This document shows positions 6,392 to 9,182 of a stretch of 9,182 nt of DNA, piece after piece. Within the stretch, counting starts at the first letter, position 1. Every line of letters begins with the position of its first letter. The notes below the pieces were generated by a model. The model did not search any database. It saw only the letters and a list, made by a program, of their open reading frames with translations, and was not told where the DNA came from. The translations under genes and the position numbers were made by a program. This DNA comes from Leptolyngbyaceae cyanobacterium SM1_3_5 (GTDB lineage Bacteria > Cyanobacteriota > Cyanobacteriia > Elainellales > Elainellaceae): the NCBI GenBank assembly GCA_012031475.1, contig JAAUTJ010000142.1:1-9182 (forward strand). The letters are read 5' to 3'.

Positions 6392-7291
6392 TTACTTTTG
6401 TTCTCGATAAGCACTCGGAGAGGTATGGAGATATTGGCGAAAGACTGTAGAGAATCTGCTTTGATGACAAAAGCCCGTGCGGTAAGCAATTTCTGCGATC
6501 GATAAATTAGTCGTCTTTAACAAGTGTTTTGCACGTTCTAATCGTTGACGCACAATGTAAGCATGAGGTGTCAATCCCACTGACTGTTTGAATAAACGCG
6601 CGAAGTAGTAGGAGCTAATCTGCACCTGTTTAGCCAGGATATCAATCGAGAGATCCTCGTCTAAATGAGCATGAATATAGTCGATCGCAGTGTCTAACTT
6701 TGATTGACTCAATCCATTTACTTCTTTTCGCATTTCTACAGCAACTGTCGAGTAGTGCCGTAATAGATGAGCCGCTAGCATTGTTGCCGCCGCGTCTGCA
6801 TAAAGCGCATCGATCTCAGTGCTGCCAATAACAGCAGACTTGAGAGTTAGTCCAAGTTGAAGGAGCAATGGATCGTGCGGATGAAAACAGGGAATGATTT
6901 CAACCCGATCCGGATCGATGCGATCTCGAGCAAAGTTGCTGATGAATTCTGGCTCCAAATACAAATGTAGAATTTGAGCCGGGTTAACAACACGAATTGT
7001 TCGATAGAGTCCAGCAGGATTGATACAAAACACTTCACCTTCGGTGAAGCGATCGCTTTTGACCTGACGATCGATCGCGCGCTCTAGTCGAGCCGGCGCA
7101 CCTATATTCAGACTGATAACGTGCTTTGATAAGGTGTGTTCGGGGCATTCAACTGACGGAAGTTGATAGTAAGAAACGTTGAGATGCTTCCATTTCAACT
7201 CGGTGCTACTCGCTTGAGGAGCATAGGGGAGAATCCGAATCATCTCTTTTTCTTGAATTGGGTTAATTACTAAACCCGAACCTTTCCTCAT
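6392..7291 (-). CDS. AraC-family transcriptional regulator
   Basis: The protein has 299 residues. An N-terminal sensing part (about 1-180, including LSKHVISLNIGAPARLERAID and FTEGEVFCINPAGLYRTI, a cupin-like stretch) precedes the XylS/AraC double helix-turn-helix at about 197-299. The first HTH includes LSIDILAKQVQISSYYFARLFKQSV and the second IAEIAYRTGFCHQSRFSTVFRQY followed by the TSPSAYR signature. It is expected to bind direct-repeat half-sites and activate transcription in response to a small molecule. AGGAG lies 7 nt before ATG 7291, which makes this start preferable to the internal ATG at 7243. It precedes a seven-gene minus-strand run by 144 bp and is its likely regulator. Its own upstream region is partly IS-derived sequence. 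Confidence 0.95.
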   Translation of the reverse strand: MRKGSGLVINPIQEKEMIRILPYAPQASSTELKWKHLNVSYYQLPSVECPEHTLSKHVISLNIGAPARLERAIDRQVKSDRFTEGEVFCINPAGLYRTIRVVNPAQILHLYLEPEFISNFARDRIDPDRVEIIPCFHPHDPLLLQLGLTLKSAVIGSTEIDALYADAAATMLAAHLLRHYSTVAVEMRKEVNGLSQSKLDTAIDYIHAHLDEDLSIDILAKQVQISSYYFARLFKQSVGLTPHAYIVRQRLERAKHLLKTTNLSIAEIAYRTGFCHQSRFSTVFRQYLHTSPSAYREQK

Positions 7292-7353
7292 TAGAGTTCT
7301 CCTAAAGATGTGTCACGATCTCGATTGACGGCGTTGGTAGAAAGGGAGATGAA

Positions 7354-7509
7354 TTAGGCAGGAACCGGGACATCCCCGAACTTGAGGGAATCGATCGACA
7401 ATCGGAGGGAATGCTTGAGCATCTCAACGGATTTAGAATAGCACAAGGTTTTGCGATGGAGACGGGCTAGATAACGACCAAAGGGAGTGACGACCAACAA
7501 ACTGAAACG
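7354..7509 (-). pseudogene. C-terminal remnant of an IS1-type transposase
   Basis: A minus-strand frame of about 51 codons closed by TAA at 7356-7354 contains LARLHRKTLCYSKSVEML followed by KHSLRLSIDSLKF. The pattern Leu-Ala-Arg-Leu-x-Arg-Lys-Thr-x-Cys-Tyr-Ser-Lys-Ser is what I know from the extreme C-terminus of IS1-family transposases. An in-frame stop just upstream and no recognisable catalytic region show that it is a decayed fragment. A possible element end (GGCGTTGGTAGAAAGGGAG on the + strand near 7330) cannot be confirmed, because no matching left end is present. The residue family is recalled, not searched. Confidence 0.55.
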
Positions 7510-7565
7510 TTAGATGCAAAGACTTCTTCGACCGCTCCACTGACTTGCTGGGCGACTGGTAACGA

Positions 7566-7910
7566 TCAGATGCCTAGAAAGACTCTTCGCAACCCTGCTA
7601 AAAGCATTGGCAAAGGCATCTTATCTCTCTGAATTGCTGCTTTAAAGCTAGGACGGAATCTGAGGTGATTGAGATAGGAATTGAGTGCAGGGCGTGCCTG
7701 GTCTACCCATAAATAATTAAATTTCAACTCATCCAATCGATTCAATACAGTTGTCCAGACTGTATCTGCTAGAGAATACCTATTTCCGCACAGCCAAGTT
7801 GTTTGACTTAACTGAGTTTCAAGTCGATCTAGCATCGGTGCTATTTTTGCATTGAGATTTTCAATTTCACCAGCATTGCGAATTGCGCGATTCCATTCGA
7901 GCGTCATCAT
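7566..7910 (-). CDS. glutathione S-transferase C-terminal domain protein (N-terminal domain absent)
   Basis: The 114 residues correspond to the all-helical C-terminal domain of glutathione S-transferases. LETQLSQTTWLCGNRYSLAD, followed by TVWTTVLNRL, shows the S-L-A-D N-capping motif (46-49) of helix alpha-6, and RPALNSYLNHLRFRPSFKAAI is the usual end of the domain. The thioredoxin-like N-terminal domain that binds glutathione, about 80 residues, is missing. The gene still has a good AAAGGAG 5 to 8 nt before tandem ATG codons (7910, 7907), overlapping the upstream stop region, so it may be expressed as a stand-alone helical domain. It could instead be a remnant of a truncated GST. It forms an operon with the EamA/SMR-like gene, 11 nt apart. 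The IS fragment lies about 56 nt downstream. Confidence 0.8.
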   Translation of the reverse strand: MMTLEWNRAIRNAGEIENLNAKIAPMLDRLETQLSQTTWLCGNRYSLADTVWTTVLNRLDELKFNYLWVDQARPALNSYLNHLRFRPSFKAAIQRDKMPLPMLLAGLRRVFLGI

Positions 7911-7921
7911 TGATTCTCCTT

Positions 7922-8278
7922 TTAAGCGCGTGACACGATCGCGATCCCGGCGGTAATTAAGCTGGATGCCAACAACTGCTTAAAGGTGAAATGCTCTTGA
8001 AAGAACACCGCAGCTAAAATTGCAGTTGCAGCAATCCGAATGCCTGAAACCACGGGCACTGCTGCAGATACAGGTAATTGCTGTAAGGCTTGGGTGAAGA
8101 AAACTAAGTCAAAAAGATAGCAGGCGATCGCGACAATAAACCAAGGTGATGTGAGCAAAAGCAGTAAGCCAGCATTAGGAAGTGCTAGATTAGCTTGCTT
8201 GAGCAGCAAATTACCCACACAAGATCCCAGCGCAGATAGCCCTAGAAGTATCCAGGCAGACCAAATCGGTTGAGGCAT
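7922..8278 (-). CDS. small four-helix EamA/SMR-like (DMT superfamily) membrane protein
   Basis: The 118-residue protein has four membrane helices (about 6-26, 39-60, 68-92 and 97-116), the size of small multidrug resistance subunits. LGLSALGSCVGNLLLKQA aligns with helix 1 of EmrE-like pumps by eye (family pattern LG..L.E..G..L.K). The proton/drug-binding Glu of true SMR exporters corresponds to Ser19 here. The later motifs LPVSAAVPVVSGIRIAATAI and FFQEHFTFKQLLASSLITAGI are typical of the EamA/DMT fold, where Glu94 lies at the usual place. It may transport a lipid or metabolite rather than a cationic drug. It probably works as a dimer in the plasma membrane. Divergent from the TetR gene across a shared operator, so likely repressed by it. 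Confidence 0.8.
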   Translation of the reverse strand: MPQPIWSAWILLGLSALGSCVGNLLLKQANLALPNAGLLLLLTSPWFIVAIACYLFDLVFFTQALQQLPVSAAVPVVSGIRIAATAILAAVFFQEHFTFKQLLASSLITAGIAIVSRA

Positions 8279-8300
8279 ACAACTTCTTTATCTTAGAGAA

Positions 8301-8340
8301 TCACAACAGTTGTTGTGTAAAAATATAACAACTGTTGTGA
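8301..8340. promoter_or_regulatory. divergent promoter with paired TetR-type operators (14-bp inverted repeat)
   Basis: TCACAACAGTTGTT (8301-8314) and AACAACTGTTGTGA (8327-8340) are perfect reverse complements around the 12-bp spacer GTGTAAAAATAT. Each arm also holds its own small palindrome, ACAACAGTTGT and ACAACTGTTGT, with centres 25 bp apart, so two repressor dimers could bind. On the minus strand an extended -10 (TG-T-TATATT, 8330 to 8322) sits between them, driving the membrane-protein gene. No convincing + strand promoter could be picked. The position between a TetR-family gene and its neighbour makes autoregulation and repression of both directions the natural reading. Confidence 0.7.
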
Positions 8341-8379
8341 TAAAGTGTCAATAGGTTAAAGAATCCCTTTCAAACTCTT

Positions 8380-8991
8380 ATGAAAACAACCAACTATAGC
8401 GATCGCCGTCTCGAAGTGACTGAAGCAGTATGGCGCGTGATTATCCGTGAAGGGCTCGATCGTACAAGTATGCGGGCGATCGCTCAGGAACTTGGCTCAA
8501 CCACCGGGGTTGTCACCCATTACTTTCGAGACAAGGATGAACTCACGTTATTTGCACTGGAGCGGGTATTTGAAAACCTGTTTAGGGATATGGAAGCGGG
8601 TGTCAAAGGATGGCAGGGGCTGGAGAGACTTGAGCAAATGATTTTTGCCGTGCTGCCTTTTGCGCCGAGTGGTATTCGAGGGTGGCAAATTTGGATTGCA
8701 TTTCTGGGATATGCGATCGGACGTGAAACACTAATTGAGGAACATCGAAAACGCTATGACTCACTACGGCAGATGATTTGTCAAGAATTGACCGACTTAC
8801 AAACAGCGCAGCTCATTCGGAAAGATATCGATCCCGTGCTTGAAGCAAACGCACTCATAGCATTAGTAGATGGGATTGGAACAGGATTAGTCATCAACGC
8901 TGAATCTTTCCATCCAGACCAACAGCGCTACCTCGTGCAACGACACATCAAAACTCTACTTGCAGTATCCCCAACGATCGCTGAATCTTAA
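8380..8991 (+). CDS. TetR/AcrR-family transcriptional repressor, BetI-like C-terminus
   Basis: The protein has 203 residues. The N-terminal DNA-binding domain covers about 9-58 with the HTH MRAIAQELGSTTGVVTHYFRD, followed by the K-D-E-L start of helix 4 typical of TetR proteins. The rest is all-helical and resembles the BetI-type ligand-binding and dimer domain (from about LEQMIFAVLPFAP, then GWQIWIAFLGYAIG, to ALVDGIGTGLVI). The usual length is about 190-210. It is likely a repressor released by a small ligand; the ligand is not predictable, and BetI-like fold does not imply choline. ATG 8380 has no strong Shine-Dalgarno. The gene is divergent from the EamA/SMR-like and GST genes and sits next to paired palindromes. 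Confidence 0.92.
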   Translation: MKTTNYSDRRLEVTEAVWRVIIREGLDRTSMRAIAQELGSTTGVVTHYFRDKDELTLFALERVFENLFRDMEAGVKGWQGLERLEQMIFAVLPFAPSGIRGWQIWIAFLGYAIGRETLIEEHRKRYDSLRQMICQELTDLQTAQLIRKDIDPVLEANALIALVDGIGTGLVINAESFHPDQQRYLVQRHIKTLLAVSPTIAES

Positions 8992-9090
8992 AAACCCACA
9001 CAAGCTCTAAACTAGCGTCTACTCTATTGCCTTTGGATTCTTTTAGTCTTTTAAAAATGTTCTAATTTTTGTCAATTCTTTCGATCGACT
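8992..9090. other. convergent intergenic gap
   Basis: The 99 nt between the TetR stop and the end of the next minus-strand gene are AT-rich, with a TTTTAGTCTTTTAAAAA tract near 9041-9057. I see no GC-rich stem, so a terminator is only guessed. Confidence 0.25.
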
Positions 9091-9182
9091 TCATCTCGAT
9101 TGCTGGACATAGATCTTAGGCGTTGTTCCCGTTTGCCGTTTGAACGCCTTGGTCAAATGGCTTTGAGTTGATTTACCTGCAC
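9091..9182 (-). CDS. AraC-family regulator, C-terminal fragment (5' end outside window)
   Basis: Reading the minus strand from the window edge gives 29 codons and a TGA at 9093-9091: AGKSTQSHLTKAFKRQTG, continuing TTPKIYVQQSR. The QSHLTKAFKRQTGTTPK.Y block is the end of the second helix-turn-helix of AraC/XylS proteins. The gene continues beyond 9182, so its sensing part and start are unseen. It is convergent with the TetR gene. Confidence 0.87.
   Translation of the reverse strand, partial: AGKSTQSHLTKAFKRQTGTTPKIYVQQSR

Noticed and set aside
7033..7049. CTTCACC/GGTGAAG hairpin next to a HIP1 site
   Set aside because: It lies inside the coding part of the AraC gene and reads sensibly as FTEGEVF. 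It is most likely chance symmetry in coding sequence.
1..9182. CRISPR array, tRNA, rRNA or riboswitch
   Set aside because: No regularly spaced repeats, tRNA cloverleaf ends or rRNA-like stretches were found. The only direct repeats are the two porin linker copies and short promoter motifs.

Overview
The window looks like a chromosomal accessory region of a cyanobacterium, probably a filamentous one. The octamer GCGATCGC (HIP1) occurs at least eight times (near 2172, 3598, 5602, 5754, 7049, 8124, 8399 and 8476) with many GATCG-rich near-copies. The porin is of the SLH-plus-OprB type found in cyanobacteria. No rRNA, tRNA, CRISPR array or intact mobile element is visible.

Layout. (1) 1-853: a non-coding leader with a long hairpin, a short AGAAACC/GGTTTCT inverted repeat and a 12-bp palindrome, then a YbjN-domain gene (+) and a hairpin that may be its terminator. 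(2) 854-1125: no recognisable gene. (3) 1126-7291: a tightly packed minus-strand cluster. Read 5' to 3' it is an AraC-family regulator, a 144-bp promoter region, then a SnoaL/NTF2-like protein, an SDR oxidoreductase, cytochrome b561, an isochorismatase-like (YcaC-type) hydrolase, an SLH/OprB porin, an ABM-domain membrane protein and a small four-helix membrane protein. Gaps inside the run from SnoaL to ABM are only 2 to 24 nt. (4) 7292-7565: a spacer holding the decayed C-terminal end of what looks like an IS1-type transposase. (5) 7566-8991: a GST C-terminal-domain protein and a small EamA/SMR-like membrane protein (-), divergent from a TetR/BetI-like repressor (+), with a 14-bp inverted-repeat operator pair between them. 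(6) 9091-9182: the C-terminal end of a second AraC-type regulator (-), cut by the window edge and too short to be caught as a normal ORF.

How the genes may work together (inference). The AraC operon combines an outer-membrane channel, a membrane redox haem protein and four soluble or membrane-tethered small-molecule enzymes or binding proteins. This suggests uptake and redox conversion or detoxification of an unidentified small, perhaps aromatic or quinone-like, compound. Three helically phased GCAARA repeats just upstream of a -10-like element are a good candidate for the AraC-protein operator. The TetR/SMR/GST set resembles a small self-regulated efflux and tolerance module.

The most concrete anomaly is in the porin. 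Its signal peptide lies in a different frame from its barrel. The frame change maps to a one-base difference between two near-identical 76/77-bp direct repeats, and adding one base back restores a continuous protein of about 549 residues.
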